This document shows positions 1 to 8,006 of a stretch of 64,000 nt of DNA, one piece after another. The DNA is from Chloroflexota bacterium (GTDB lineage: Bacteria > Chloroflexota > Dehalococcoidia > Bin125). The notes beneath the pieces were generated by a model. The model worked only from the letters and a program-made list of their open reading frames with translations. It searched no databases and was not told where the DNA came from. Both the position numbers and the translations under genes were made by a program. The DNA lies in assembly GCA_028874365.1 (NCBI GenBank), contig JAPPJZ010000078.1, positions 1-64,000 on the forward strand, written 5' to 3'. How positions within the stretch are numbered: position 1 is the stretch's first letter; each line of letters begins with the position of its first letter.

Positions 1-51
1 TTCCTGCTCTTTCTCGGCATTGCCCAGGCAGCGATCAGCCTGCTCGTTTAG
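1..51 (+). CDS. C-terminal end of a truncated membrane protein (partial)
   Basis: The first 16 codons are open from the window edge and end in TAG at 49-51. They encode a strongly hydrophobic stretch (FLLFLGIAQAAISLLV), which looks like the last membrane helix of a protein whose body lies outside the window. Its stop overlaps the stop of the convergent VOC gene by a couple of bases. The frame could be chance; there is too little sequence to name a family. Confidence 0.35.
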   Translation, partial: FLLFLGIAQAAISLLV

Positions 52-815
52 ACCAACCGGAAACGAACACCGCAGAGCATTATGACGGATTCGTCTTCTG
101 AGACCTCAAGATCGTGATGCCGTGCGGTCGACACCACATGGCCGCGATCGATCGTCGCCACGTCGAGGCCGCCCAGGCCTTCACCGCGACCATCGGTTGC
201 CTCGACGAAGCGCAGCGTCGCATCGTCCAGCGCGACGGTCGCGTGGCCGTCGCCATCTGAGCCGACCGGAATCTCCAACACTTCCGACCACCGAGCTGCC
301 ATCACCGATGGGTTGTCGCTCTGCAACTCCGCCGCCGTCATCGCGGTGATCACGTGCTCTCGCTTGGCCGGCAGCCAGTGATCGCCGGCGGGACTCCAGG
401 GACCGTCGAGCTGGTCGTCGCCGGTGTTCCAGCGCAACTCCGCGATCGCACCGGGGACATCCTTGGGGTGGAGTTGAATCCCATCGGTCTGATCGTTGCC
501 GGAGTCCGTGATCAGACGGATGCCCAGGTCGCCGACGTGCTCGCGTCTCGCGGCAATGTCTCCGCATTGCATGATGACCATGTAGCCACCATCGCCGCCG
601 CGCCGTCGCAAGTAACGCCCACCGGCAGTACCGGGCGTCATGGGCGAGACGACTTCGAGGAACGCGTTGCCGATCGGCATGAGGAAGTTGTGCAGGCCGA
701 AGCGGCCCACGCCGGGATCGCGGTGACAGACCTCCAGCCCGAAGACGCCCCGCAGGTGCGACTCGATCATGTCCAGATCTTCTGCGACGAGGCAGATCTG
801 CCGCATCCGCAACAT
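48..815 (-). CDS. VOC-superfamily (glyoxalase-like) protein
   Basis: A 255-residue protein. The N-terminus (MRQICLVAEDLDMIESHL, about residues 4-21) is the typical first strand and helix of a vicinal-oxygen-chelate module, followed by GVFGLEV and by FLEVVSPM, the strand that usually carries a metal-ligand Glu. A second, weaker module spans about residues 130-255, so the protein resembles two-module VOC proteins in which one half is degenerate. An AGAGAGG-like ribosome binding site about 7 bases upstream supports the ATG at 815. The crotonase gene lies directly upstream on the same strand, so the two may be co-transcribed in acyl-CoA or aromatic catabolism. The substrate cannot be told from sequence. 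Confidence 0.75.
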   Translation of the reverse strand: MLRMRQICLVAEDLDMIESHLRGVFGLEVCHRDPGVGRFGLHNFLMPIGNAFLEVVSPMTPGTAGGRYLRRRGGDGGYMVIMQCGDIAARREHVGDLGIRLITDSGNDQTDGIQLHPKDVPGAIAELRWNTGDDQLDGPWSPAGDHWLPAKREHVITAMTAAELQSDNPSVMAARWSEVLEIPVGSDGDGHATVALDDATLRFVEATDGRGEGLGGLDVATIDRGHVVSTARHHDLEVSEDESVIMLCGVRFRLV

Positions 816-858
816 GGCGCACCTCTCTCAGACTGTCGGCCCATGCGGGCCGTTCAAC

Positions 859-1644
859 TCACCTGCCCTTGAATACGGGACGCCGCTTCTCGACGAACGC
901 CCGTCGTGCCTCGATCGAGTCTTCGCTCTCGCCGACACGTCGCATCCGGTCCGCCTCACGCCGAACGGCTTCGGAGAGAGGAATCGTGAACGCGTCGTTG
1001 AGGTTGTTCTTGATCTGCGCGATCGCGCCAGGATGCGAGTCACGCAACTGGGCCGCGACCTGCAGGACGTTGGGCATCAGCTCCTCAGGGTCGTGGACGC
1101 CGTTGGCTAGACCCAACGAGAGCGCCTCTTCTGGATGCACCCTGTCGGGCAGCAGGTACATCTCGCGCGCTTTGCCCATGCCGACCAAGCGCGGCAGCGT
1201 CCAGGTGCCGCCGAAGTCGCCGGAGAATCCGACCTTCAGGAACGCTGTGTAGAGATACGCCGTCGTCGACATGTAGCGCAGGTCGCAAGCCAGCGTGATT
1301 GAGCAGCCCGCTCCGGCCGCGCCACCATTGATCGCGGCGATGGTCGGCTTGGGCATCTGGTGCAGCAGGATCGACGTGCGTTCTGAGTGGGTCAGGCTGT
1401 AGATGCTCTGCTCGAGGTTGCGGATGTCTCCGCGGCCGGTGTCCTTGAGGTCGCCTCCGGCGCAGAACAATCGCCCGGCGCCGGTGAGGACCACGACGCG
1501 GACATCGTTGTCAGCGGCGGCCTGCTCGCAGGCCAGCGGGAGTTCCGTCAGCATCGTCCCATTGAGCGCGTTCAGCGACTCCGGTCGATTCAGCGTGATC
1601 GTGCAAATGCCGTCCTCGATGTCGTACAGAAGCGTCTCGTACAT
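859..1644 (-). CDS. Enoyl-CoA hydratase/isomerase family protein (crotonase fold)
   Basis: A 261-residue cytosolic protein of standard crotonase length. Oxyanion-hole segments are visible as CAGGD (61-65) and NGGAAGAG (106-113), followed by the family motif ending in ACDLR. At the active-site position after the third core helix the sequence reads GFSGDFGGTW, with Asp143 where classical hydratases carry Glu. That pattern is common in isomerase-like or divergent EchA/PaaG proteins, so hydratase activity should not be assumed. It lies 43 bases upstream of the VOC gene on the same strand. Likely role: acyl-CoA isomerisation or hydration in fatty-acid or aromatic degradation. Confidence 0.85.
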   Translation of the reverse strand: MYETLLYDIEDGICTITLNRPESLNALNGTMLTELPLACEQAAADNDVRVVVLTGAGRLFCAGGDLKDTGRGDIRNLEQSIYSLTHSERTSILLHQMPKPTIAAINGGAAGAGCSITLACDLRYMSTTAYLYTAFLKVGFSGDFGGTWTLPRLVGMGKAREMYLLPDRVHPEEALSLGLANGVHDPEELMPNVLQVAAQLRDSHPGAIAQIKNNLNDAFTIPLSEAVRREADRMRRVGESEDSIEARRAFVEKRRPVFKGR

Positions 1645-1795
1645 GGAGCGCCCTCAACTCTGCTGATTCATCGTCCCGTGCGGTCAGTCTACTCACCGCC
1701 GGTGTCCGATCAGCTTCGCCAGCCATGTGCCGCCGGCACCGACTGAGTTGCATAACCGGGATTGGCTAACAGGTGTCTGACCTAAACTGACGTTC

Positions 1796-2488
1796 ATGCT
1801 CACGATCACCGCCGCTCTGCCCTGGGAAGCGAAGGCCGCGCGCGCCGGTCAGGCCATCGCCGGTCGCGGCCGCGTGCGGATCATCACGTCCGGCGTCGGA
1901 CCGCAACGCGCCCGAGACGCGGCCGAGGAGGCGGTCGAGCGTTCGCCGTCCCAGGTGATCAGCATCGGCGTTGCGGGAGGTCTGACCAACAACTTGCGCC
2001 GGCCCTCGATCACGCTGCCGACCAACACCATCCGCCAGACGGACGGCGCCGTCTTCCAGGCCGATGACCAGCTTCGCAAGCAGGCGATCCGGCTGCTGAA
2101 CAAGGCCGACATTTACTGGCAATCGGTGACCAGCATTACGACTCCCGAGATCCTGTTCACCAAGCCCGAGAAGCGCGCCGCCGCCGACTCGGGCGCGGAG
2201 ATCGTGCAGATGGAGGACTCAGAATGGGCCGAGGTCTGCGCTGAAGCCGACGTTCCGTTCGCTTCAGTGCGGGTCGTGATGGACGCGCTTGACGACGACA
2301 TCCCCAACGAGGTCGTGCAGTGGCGCGGCAAGCCCTCGCCGTTCGATATCGCTCTCGGTGCGATTCGACGGCCCAGCCTGCTGCCCGAGTTGCTCTCGCT
2401 GGGCATCCAGCGAGAGTCCGCAATTCGGGAGCTGGAACGTGCGATGACGCTGATCATCCCGGCGCTCGTTGACCAGGGCAGCGAATAG
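1796..2488 (+). CDS. HpnG-like nucleoside phosphorylase (putative adenosylhopane nucleosidase)
   Basis: A 230-residue protein of the PNP/UDP phosphorylase superfamily. It starts with the short strand and AALPWEAKAA typical of HpnG-type proteins, has the glycine-rich VISIGVAGGLTNN (about 53-66), and a QMEDSEWAEV segment matching the ribose-binding MES/MED region of nucleosidases. HpnG removes adenine from adenosylhopane during extended hopanoid synthesis. The next gene, 18 bases on, is an HpnA-type epimerase, which strengthens the assignment. No clear Shine-Dalgarno precedes the ATG, but TAAACT ends 7 bases before it, so the message may be leaderless. Alternative: MTA/SAH-nucleosidase-like enzyme. 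No squalene-hopene cyclase is in view. Confidence 0.65.
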   Translation: MLTITAALPWEAKAARAGQAIAGRGRVRIITSGVGPQRARDAAEEAVERSPSQVISIGVAGGLTNNLRRPSITLPTNTIRQTDGAVFQADDQLRKQAIRLLNKADIYWQSVTSITTPEILFTKPEKRAAADSGAEIVQMEDSEWAEVCAEADVPFASVRVVMDALDDDIPNEVVQWRGKPSPFDIALGAIRRPSLLPELLSLGIQRESAIRELERAMTLIIPALVDQGSE

Positions 2489-2506
2489 CTTCGCTGGGGC
2501 ATTCAT

Positions 2507-3508
2507 GTGAAACGCGCGCTCGTCACCGGAGCCAACGGCTTCATCGGCGCGCACGTAGTTCGAGCCGCGCTGGAGGCCGGGGTCGAAGTCCGCGCGCTGG
2601 TCCGACAGGGCAGTGACCAACGCGGTCTTGACGGCCTGCCGGTCGAAACTGTCTACGGAGATCTCACGGATCCGGCATCGCTGGTCGCGGCGGTCACTGG
2701 CGTCGACACGCTGTTCAACGTTGCTGCTCGCTACGACTTGAGTCGCCGGGCTCGAGGTGATGCATATCGCGCGAACGTTGACGGCACACGAGCGTTGATG
2801 TTGGCCGCGCTTCAGGCGCAGGTCAACCGAGTCGTGCATACTTCGTCAGTCGCCGCGATCGGCCCACCGTCCGATCCTTCACGTCCCGCCGATGAGACAC
2901 AGTGGGCCAATATCGGACACGCCCCGGGTCCATACGAGGAGACCAAAATCCTGAGCGAACGACTCGTTCACGAACTGGTCGAGTCAGAATCGCTGCCGGC
3001 GGTCTGCGTGCTGCCGACCGCGCCAATCGGTCCGTTGGACCTCAAGCCCACCCCGACCGGCCGCCTGATCCGCGACGCGGCGAACGGCTCCATGCCCGCC
3101 TACATCCGCTCGGCGGGTCTGAACATCGTGCACGTCTCCGATGTGGCGGAGGGCCACGTCCGGGCGGCTGTGACGGGTCGGATCGGCGAGCGGTACATCC
3201 TCGGCCATATGGATGGCAATCTGACGTTACGCGAGATCATCGAACGGGCGGCGGCGTGTGGCGGCTCGTCACCGCCGAGGATGGCGATCCCATCGACGAT
3301 CGCCTTCGCGGCTGCCGTGATCGACGAATTTCTCGTCAGTGCTTTGACCGGACAGCAGCCTCGCGCGACCATTGCAGGTGTCAGGCTCGCGCGCCGACGG
3401 CAGTACTTCGATTGCCGCAACGCCGTCGAGGCACTGCAGATGCCACAGACCGATCTGGACGCCGCATTCAGCGACGCGGTGGCGTGGTTTCAGAGGGAGG
3501 ATCGATGA
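2507..3508 (+). CDS. hpnA: Hopanoid-associated sugar epimerase HpnA (extended SDR)
   Basis: A 333-residue NAD(P)-dependent extended SDR. The nucleotide-binding GANGFIG is at 8-14 and the catalytic pair is Tyr143/Lys147 in GPYEETK. Beyond generic epimerase features it shows segments I associate with HpnA: VRQGSDQRGL, TLFNVAARYDL, KPTPTGRLI, GLNIVHVSDVAEGH and GERYILG. HpnA acts in hopanoid side-chain biosynthesis, though its exact step is not fully settled. It follows the HpnG-like gene, and its TGA overlaps the ATG of the next SDR (ATGA), so translation is probably coupled. Confidence is high for the family and moderate for the hopanoid role, because the cyclase genes are not in this window. 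Confidence 0.75.
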   Translation: MKRALVTGANGFIGAHVVRAALEAGVEVRALVRQGSDQRGLDGLPVETVYGDLTDPASLVAAVTGVDTLFNVAARYDLSRRARGDAYRANVDGTRALMLAALQAQVNRVVHTSSVAAIGPPSDPSRPADETQWANIGHAPGPYEETKILSERLVHELVESESLPAVCVLPTAPIGPLDLKPTPTGRLIRDAANGSMPAYIRSAGLNIVHVSDVAEGHVRAAVTGRIGERYILGHMDGNLTLREIIERAAACGGSSPPRMAIPSTIAFAAAVIDEFLVSALTGQQPRATIAGVRLARRRQYFDCRNAVEALQMPQTDLDAAFSDAVAWFQREDR

Positions 3509-4371
3509 GTACTCAATCAACTCCGCCGGTCGTTCTGATCACTGGAGCCAACAGCGGCATCGGCAAGGCCGCTGCGACCGAGCTGGCCCGTCGCGGCTGG
3601 CAAGTGTTCGCGGCTTCCCGATCGGTCGAGCGAGGACAGGCGGCGGTCTCTCAGATCCAGAAGGACAGCGGGTCGATCGCCGTCGAACTTTTCGAAATGG
3701 ATCTTGCCTCGTTCGCCTCCGTGCGAAGAGCCGTCGATGAACTGCTGGAGCGCACCGAGCGGCTCGACGTTCTGGTCAACAACGCCGGCCTCACACTCAA
3801 TGACCGAACGCTGACCGTCGACGGCCATGAGACGATGATGCAGACGAATCACCTTTCACCCGTGTTGCTCACCTCGTTGCTGCTGCCGACGCTACTCCGG
3901 TCTGACGATGCGCGCGTCGTCAACGTGAGCTCGCGTGTCTACGAGCGGATCGATGCGATGCCGCTGGATGACCTCAACTTCGAGCACTACTGGGGCGGGA
4001 TCCGGCCATATTGCGCGACCAAGCTAGCCAACATCCTCTTCACCAACGAACTTCATCGACGCACCCATGACCGCGGGTTGGCGACCTTTTCGGTCCACCC
4101 CGGTGTCGTGGCCACCAACTTCGCTCAGAACTTTCCCGCTCCCCTTCGGGCGGGCCTCAAGCTCCTGCGGCCATTGCTGCGCAATCCCGAGCAGGGCGCC
4201 GCGCCGGTGGTCGAGCTGGTCACCGAGTCGGCGCGTCGCTCAGACGCCGGCGAATACTTCGACCGTCACACCCGCACGCAGCAGCAACCACAGGCGAGCG
4301 ACCGTCAGGCGGCCGAACGCCTCTGGGAGCTGACCAACGAGATCACCGGAGCGGAGTGGCCGGCCTCATGA
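3505..4371 (+). CDS. Short-chain dehydrogenase/reductase (retinol-dehydrogenase-like)
   Basis: A 288-residue classical SDR. The cofactor motif TGANSGIG is at 13-20, NNAG at 92-95, the catalytic Ser around 142-143, and Tyr169/Lys173 in PYCATK. The pattern, with long helices after the active site and an HPGVVATNF segment, is most like the RDH11-14/WWOX-type SDR subgroup. The ATG at 3505 overlaps the hpnA stop, which fixes the start; longer in-frame extensions run backwards through hpnA and are spurious. The substrate is unknown; context suggests a lipid or isoprenoid alcohol/ketone. Confidence 0.85.
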   Translation: MSTQSTPPVVLITGANSGIGKAAATELARRGWQVFAASRSVERGQAAVSQIQKDSGSIAVELFEMDLASFASVRRAVDELLERTERLDVLVNNAGLTLNDRTLTVDGHETMMQTNHLSPVLLTSLLLPTLLRSDDARVVNVSSRVYERIDAMPLDDLNFEHYWGGIRPYCATKLANILFTNELHRRTHDRGLATFSVHPGVVATNFAQNFPAPLRAGLKLLRPLLRNPEQGAAPVVELVTESARRSDAGEYFDRHTRTQQQPQASDRQAAERLWELTNEITGAEWPAS

Positions 4372-4865
4372 CGATCTCCAGCCGTGAAGAGCTAATCGCA
4401 GCGCTGCAACAGGACAGCGAAGAGTTCCAGGAGGCGGTCGCGCAACTTCCCACAGAGGCATTCGAGCGGGGAGTCTACGAGCAGGGCTGGAACGCGCGTC
4501 AACTGCTTGCCCATATCGCCGCGATCGAGTGGACGTATCCCCGGCTGATCGAGCGAGCCGAGCAGCGAGCATCTGGAGAAGATGTCCCCCAGGGCGGCGG
4601 TGCCGGATTCGATATGGATGCCTACAACGCCAGGCAGGTCGCGCGTCGGGACGACCAACCGGTCGAACAACTGCTGACTGAGTTTCGGAGGAACCGGGCC
4701 GAGACGATCGACGCGATCCGTGCCGCCGACGAGGAACTACTCAAGCAACCGACGCGCTCCGCGGGAGGCGTCGAGGGGACCCTTCTCGATGTCCTCGAAG
4801 GCGTGGCGGTGGGACACGTGCGAGAGCACGTGGATGATCTGCTCAGAGGTGCGAGGTCGGAGTAA
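4368..4865 (+). CDS. DinB/maleylpyruvate-isomerase-fold protein
   Basis: A 165-residue all-helical protein. WNARQLLAHIAAIEW (about 42-56) and GHVREHVDDLL near the C-terminus match the spaced His pattern of DinB/MDMPI-N four-helix bundles, a fold found in metal- and thiol-dependent S-transferases. The ATG at 4368 overlaps the TGA of the upstream SDR, so it is the last gene of a coupled three-gene unit; the GTG at 4356 is an unlikely alternative. Some relatives use mycothiol or bacillithiol, which makes the glycosyltransferase/PIG-L pair at 53.5-55.6 kb interesting, but no thiol dependence can be read here. Confidence 0.65.
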   Translation: MTISSREELIAALQQDSEEFQEAVAQLPTEAFERGVYEQGWNARQLLAHIAAIEWTYPRLIERAEQRASGEDVPQGGGAGFDMDAYNARQVARRDDQPVEQLLTEFRRNRAETIDAIRAADEELLKQPTRSAGGVEGTLLDVLEGVAVGHVREHVDDLLRGARSE

Positions 4866-4894
4866 CGATCCTCGAGCTATCCCGGATCGCAGAA

Positions 4895-4914
4895 GCGGCC
4901 TCCTGAGAGGCCGC
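4895..4914. terminator. Hairpin between convergent genes
   Basis: A perfect 8-bp inverted repeat (GCGGCCTC / GAGGCCGC, loop CTGA) lies in the 78-base gap between the convergent DinB-like gene and the acyl-CoA dehydrogenase. It is followed by a short T-rich run (CTCTGTTT). Its position fits a bidirectional terminator; the weak T-tract lowers certainty. Confidence 0.6.
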
Positions 4915-4943
4915 CTCTGTTTCGCCCTGGCTGGGATCGGGGT

Positions 4944-6122
4944 CTACTGACGCGGTAGCTGTAGACCTCTTGTGGCGATGATGTTGCGCTGGATCTCGGA
5001 CGTGCCGGCTGCGATCGTGCTTGGGACGCTCGACATGTAGGAGCGGCCAATGCGGGCGGCCAGGGGGGCGTCCGGATCGTCGGGGTCGATTCGCTGGCTG
5101 TGCAGGCCCATCATGTTGACGCCGAAGCGGGCGACTCGCTGGCCGAGCTCGGAACCGAACATCTTCGACATTGATGCTTCGTGGTTGGGGACCAGTTCTT
5201 GCGATTGCATCCAGACCACCCGGTACGAGATTAGCTTGGCAATCTCAGACTCGATCATCAGGTTGGCAAGGCCGTTGCGGATGCCCGGATCGTCGATCAG
5301 CTTGGCGCCGCCGCGTCGACCGGGCTTCTCGGCCGCATACTCGGACATCAACTCGACGCTCTTTCGCGAGGTCGCCGACCAGGCCACGCCGGAGCGCTCG
5401 AAGTCGAGCAGCGTCGCCGCGACATACCAGCCGCGGTTGTACTCGCCCATCATGTTCGCCGCCGGCACGCGCACGTCAGTGAAGTAGACCTCGTTGAAGC
5501 TGTGCTCATCGAGCATGTTGATCAGCGGTCGGACTTCGATGCCCGGCGTGTTCATGTCGAGCAGGAAGTAGGAGATGCCGCGGTGCTTGGGCGCTTCGGT
5601 GTCGGTGCGCGTGAGCACGTGGATCCAGTCGGCGTGCTGCGCGCCCGAGGTCCAGATCTTCTGGCCGTTGATCACGAAGTCGTCGCCGTCGCGGACAGCG
5701 CGGGTCTGCAGCCCGGCGAGGTCCGAGCCGTTGCCGGGCTCGGAGAAGCCCTGCGCCCAGTAGGACTCCGCGTTGGCGATTCGCGGCAGGTGCTCCTGGC
5801 GCTGTTCCTCGGTGCCGTGCAACATCAGACAGGGGCCGACCATCGAGATTCCCTGTCCGCCCGAACCGGGCGCGTCGCGATAGGCCGCTTCTTCGCGGTA
5901 GATCATCTGCTGGATGTGGCTCGCGCCGCGCCCGCCATACTCCTCCGGCCAGGCCATGGTCAGCCAGCCCTTGGACGCTGCACGCTTCTCAAAGGCGCGT
6001 TCGGCCTCAAACCCGGCGTCGGGGTTGTCGTCCGAGGCGGACGCCGGCACCCAGTTGCTGCCGATGAAGTCCACCACCTCGCTGCGGAATGCGTTGTCAG
6101 CTTCGGTGAATTGATAGTCCAT
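4944..6122 (-). CDS. Acyl-CoA dehydrogenase family flavoprotein
   Basis: A 392-residue FAD-dependent dehydrogenase of typical ACAD length. Visible landmarks are the N-terminal helical domain with MAWPEEYGGRGA, the FAD/substrate strand GFSEPGNGSDLAG, the middle beta domain with KIWTSGA, and the C-terminal AAGTSEIQRNIIA near the FAD site. It oxidises an acyl-CoA to the 2-enoyl-CoA, passing electrons to ETF. The start at 6122 (MDYQFTEADN) was preferred because upstream residues are low-complexity read-through. It is divergent from the geranylgeranyl-reductase gene at 6212. The acyl chain specificity cannot be judged; the family is often expanded in SAR202-like genomes. Confidence 0.9.
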   Translation of the reverse strand: MDYQFTEADNAFRSEVVDFIGSNWVPASASDDNPDAGFEAERAFEKRAASKGWLTMAWPEEYGGRGASHIQQMIYREEAAYRDAPGSGGQGISMVGPCLMLHGTEEQRQEHLPRIANAESYWAQGFSEPGNGSDLAGLQTRAVRDGDDFVINGQKIWTSGAQHADWIHVLTRTDTEAPKHRGISYFLLDMNTPGIEVRPLINMLDEHSFNEVYFTDVRVPAANMMGEYNRGWYVAATLLDFERSGVAWSATSRKSVELMSEYAAEKPGRRGGAKLIDDPGIRNGLANLMIESEIAKLISYRVVWMQSQELVPNHEASMSKMFGSELGQRVARFGVNMMGLHSQRIDPDDPDAPLAARIGRSYMSSVPSTIAAGTSEIQRNIIATRGLQLPRQ

Positions 6123-6211
6123 GCTTGGCTCCTCGGGTCTCTGCACGCCATCCCGCGACCCAATCGCAGGCGCAAAAAGTATAGCCAACCCTCCCGATAC
6201 GCTGATCAACC

Positions 6212-7372
6212 ATGACCATGACGGGTTCGCGGATTTGGGATGCGCTGGTAGTCGGCGCCGGCCCCGCCGGCGCACGAGCTGCGCAGCAACTGAGCGCTGC
6301 CGGGGCCTCAACACTGCTGGTTGAGAAGCACTCGCTGCCGCGGTACAAGGCCTGCGGTGGCGGTGTTCCGGCCCGGACGCTTCGACTGCTTGACGACCTC
6401 GAGATCTCCGCGGTCAGCGAGGGCTTCGTCGACACGATCGATGTCTCGCGATTCGGCCGGCACCAGTTTCGCAAGGCATCCAAGCGGCCGCTCGCCTGGA
6501 TGGTGATGCGCGATCGCTTTGACCAGTTCCTGACCGATCTTGCAGCCGAAGCGGGCGCGTCAGTGGAACACTCAACGCCCGTTCAATCAGTCGTTGAGAC
6601 GGACGCCTGCTACGAAATCGAGACGCCGACTGGAGTGGTTCGAGCGCGGCACATCCTGGCCGCAGACGGCGCGATCGGTCCGACGGCTCGCTGGCTGGGC
6701 ATTGCGTCGGCCCCGACCCGCAGCGCCGCCTATGAGGTCGAAGTGGCTGCGCCACGAGATGCCTTGGACCACTGGCATCAGGCCGCCAACGTCGATATCG
6801 GATACCGACCATGGGGCTACGGCTGGGTGTTCCCCAAGGCTGGCAAGCTCTCGGTGGGCGTCGTGACTGCGCCCAGCCAGGGCCGCTCGATTCGCAAGCA
6901 GACCGACCGCTACCTTTCGCGCCTCGGACTCGGCGAGGCCGAGGTGATCAAGATGCAAGGGCACCCGATTCGCTATAGGCGCTCGGTAGGCGAGCCGGTG
7001 GCCAAGGGCCGCGCGCTGTTGCTCGGGGATGCGGCGGGACTGGCCGACGAGTTCACCGCCGAGGGCATCGCTTACGCCGTCCACTCCGCGAACCTCGCCG
7101 CCGACGCCGTGCTGAATGGCGACGAACCAGCGGCCCTCTACACACGAGCCATAAACCACAGGATCCAGCCCGAACTCGACGCCGCCCGAACCATCTCGCG
7201 CCTCTACTACTGGTGCGTTGTGACCTGGCCCTGGCTAGCGCTGACTGCGTCGAAACACATCAACTACCTCTGGCGAGCCTTCTTCCGAGTTATGCGCGGC
7301 GAGTCGACGTACGCGGAGGAGCTGTCCAGAGTCCTCCTGATCCCCTCTCCCCGCGGGAGAGGGATCGGGTGA
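6212..7372 (+). CDS. Geranylgeranyl reductase family FAD-dependent oxidoreductase
   Basis: A 386-residue flavoprotein of the GGR/menaquinone-reductase group. The Rossmann motif GAGPAGARAA is at 15-24, the family signature PRYKACGGGVP at 43-53, and the second FAD motif GDAAGLADEFTAEGI at about 272-286. Members reduce isoprenoid double bonds of lipid or quinone side chains. The last residues, LIPSPRGRGIG, are encoded by a dispersed hairpin repeat that has invaded the 3' end, so the natural C-terminus was probably different. TACGCT ends 8 bases before the ATG and there is no Shine-Dalgarno, suggesting a leaderless message. Confidence 0.85.
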   Translation: MTMTGSRIWDALVVGAGPAGARAAQQLSAAGASTLLVEKHSLPRYKACGGGVPARTLRLLDDLEISAVSEGFVDTIDVSRFGRHQFRKASKRPLAWMVMRDRFDQFLTDLAAEAGASVEHSTPVQSVVETDACYEIETPTGVVRARHILAADGAIGPTARWLGIASAPTRSAAYEVEVAAPRDALDHWHQAANVDIGYRPWGYGWVFPKAGKLSVGVVTAPSQGRSIRKQTDRYLSRLGLGEAEVIKMQGHPIRYRRSVGEPVAKGRALLLGDAAGLADEFTAEGIAYAVHSANLAADAVLNGDEPAALYTRAINHRIQPELDAARTISRLYYWCVVTWPWLALTASKHINYLWRAFFRVMRGESTYAEELSRVLLIPSPRGRGIG

Positions 7373-7377
7373 GGGCC
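7337..7377 (+). repeat. Dispersed hairpin repeat, family A, copy 1
   Basis: An imperfect palindrome (CCCCTCTCC, short loop, GGGAGAGGG, then a GGGTGAGGGCC tail) that matches sequences at 16980-17020 and, inverted, at 17065-17103. It overlaps the last codons of the geranylgeranyl-reductase gene and ends at the ATG of the next small gene. Confidence 0.75.
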
Positions 7378-7674
7378 ATGCCGTGGCTAGTTCTAGATAC
7401 GCTCGGGGTTGATTCCGCAGCCTTCATCGGAGGTCTGTTCCTCATCTTCGTCGCGCCGTCGATCATCGGTGCCATAGCCGGAACGTGGATCCTGTGGGGC
7501 AAGCAGCGAAGCCTCTTCCTCGGGCTTCTGTTGGGCTTCGCCATCGGCGCCGGGGGCACGGCGGTCGGATGGGGCCTCGTGGTCTTGAGCGACAACCTGG
7601 CTCCGTACTTCGTCGGACTGACCCTAGCGATCGCCGCACTCTGTGCCGTCGCGAAGTATCTGCCCGGACGCTAA
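7378..7674 (+). CDS. Small multi-pass membrane protein, unknown function
   Basis: A 98-residue protein with three likely membrane segments: about residues 14-36 (FIGGLFLIFVAPSIIGAIAG), 45-67 (LFLGLLLGFAIGAGGTAVGW) and 75-92. A short basic loop (GKQRS) separates the first two. The start at ATG 7378 was chosen because it directly follows the repeat that closes the upstream gene, and GGTGAGGG could serve as the ribosome binding site. I do not recognise a family. Confidence 0.55.
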   Translation: MPWLVLDTLGVDSAAFIGGLFLIFVAPSIIGAIAGTWILWGKQRSLFLGLLLGFAIGAGGTAVGWGLVVLSDNLAPYFVGLTLAIAALCAVAKYLPGR

Positions 7675-7788
7675 CTGCATCCTTGGCAGAGGGATGCCGT
7701 ACTCGCTGGACTCTCACGGTTCGTATCAGCCCCAACACGCAAGTGAGAGACTCTAAAGAACAACGCCGTTGACATCGGGAGCAGCTGC

Positions 7789-8001
7789 ATGGAGATCCTG
7801 GACCTGAACTGGTTTCGGCTCGTCTTGGACGGACCATCTCAGCGCTTCTATCTGTGGATGTTCTCCTTACCGGTCTTGGGCATACCGATTCTCGTCGGAA
7901 CGGTCGCCGCTGTACTTATGGACAGAATGCGCGTTCGAACATGCGCTTTGACCATTGCGGCAGTACTCGTACTGTGGTTTGTCACGCTTTACCTTCTCTA
8001 G
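7789..8001 (+). CDS. Small two-helix membrane protein, unknown function
   Basis: A 70-residue ORF with two hydrophobic segments (about 22-45 and 51-69) joined by a positively charged DRMRVR loop, which would orient the loop inwards. Its stop is 5 bases before the start of endonuclease III, so the two could be co-transcribed. A GGGAGC element lies about 9 bases before the ATG. No recognised family; it could be a lineage-specific protein or, less likely, a chance ORF. Confidence 0.45.
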   Translation: MEILDLNWFRLVLDGPSQRFYLWMFSLPVLGIPILVGTVAAVLMDRMRVRTCALTIAAVLVLWFVTLYLL

Positions 8002-8006
8002 TGGCC

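Noticed and set aside
2902-3504. N-terminal extension of the SDR gene back through hpnA
   Set aside because: The extension is Arg/Gly/Pro-rich without homology, while an ATG overlapping the hpnA stop gives a normal SDR start.
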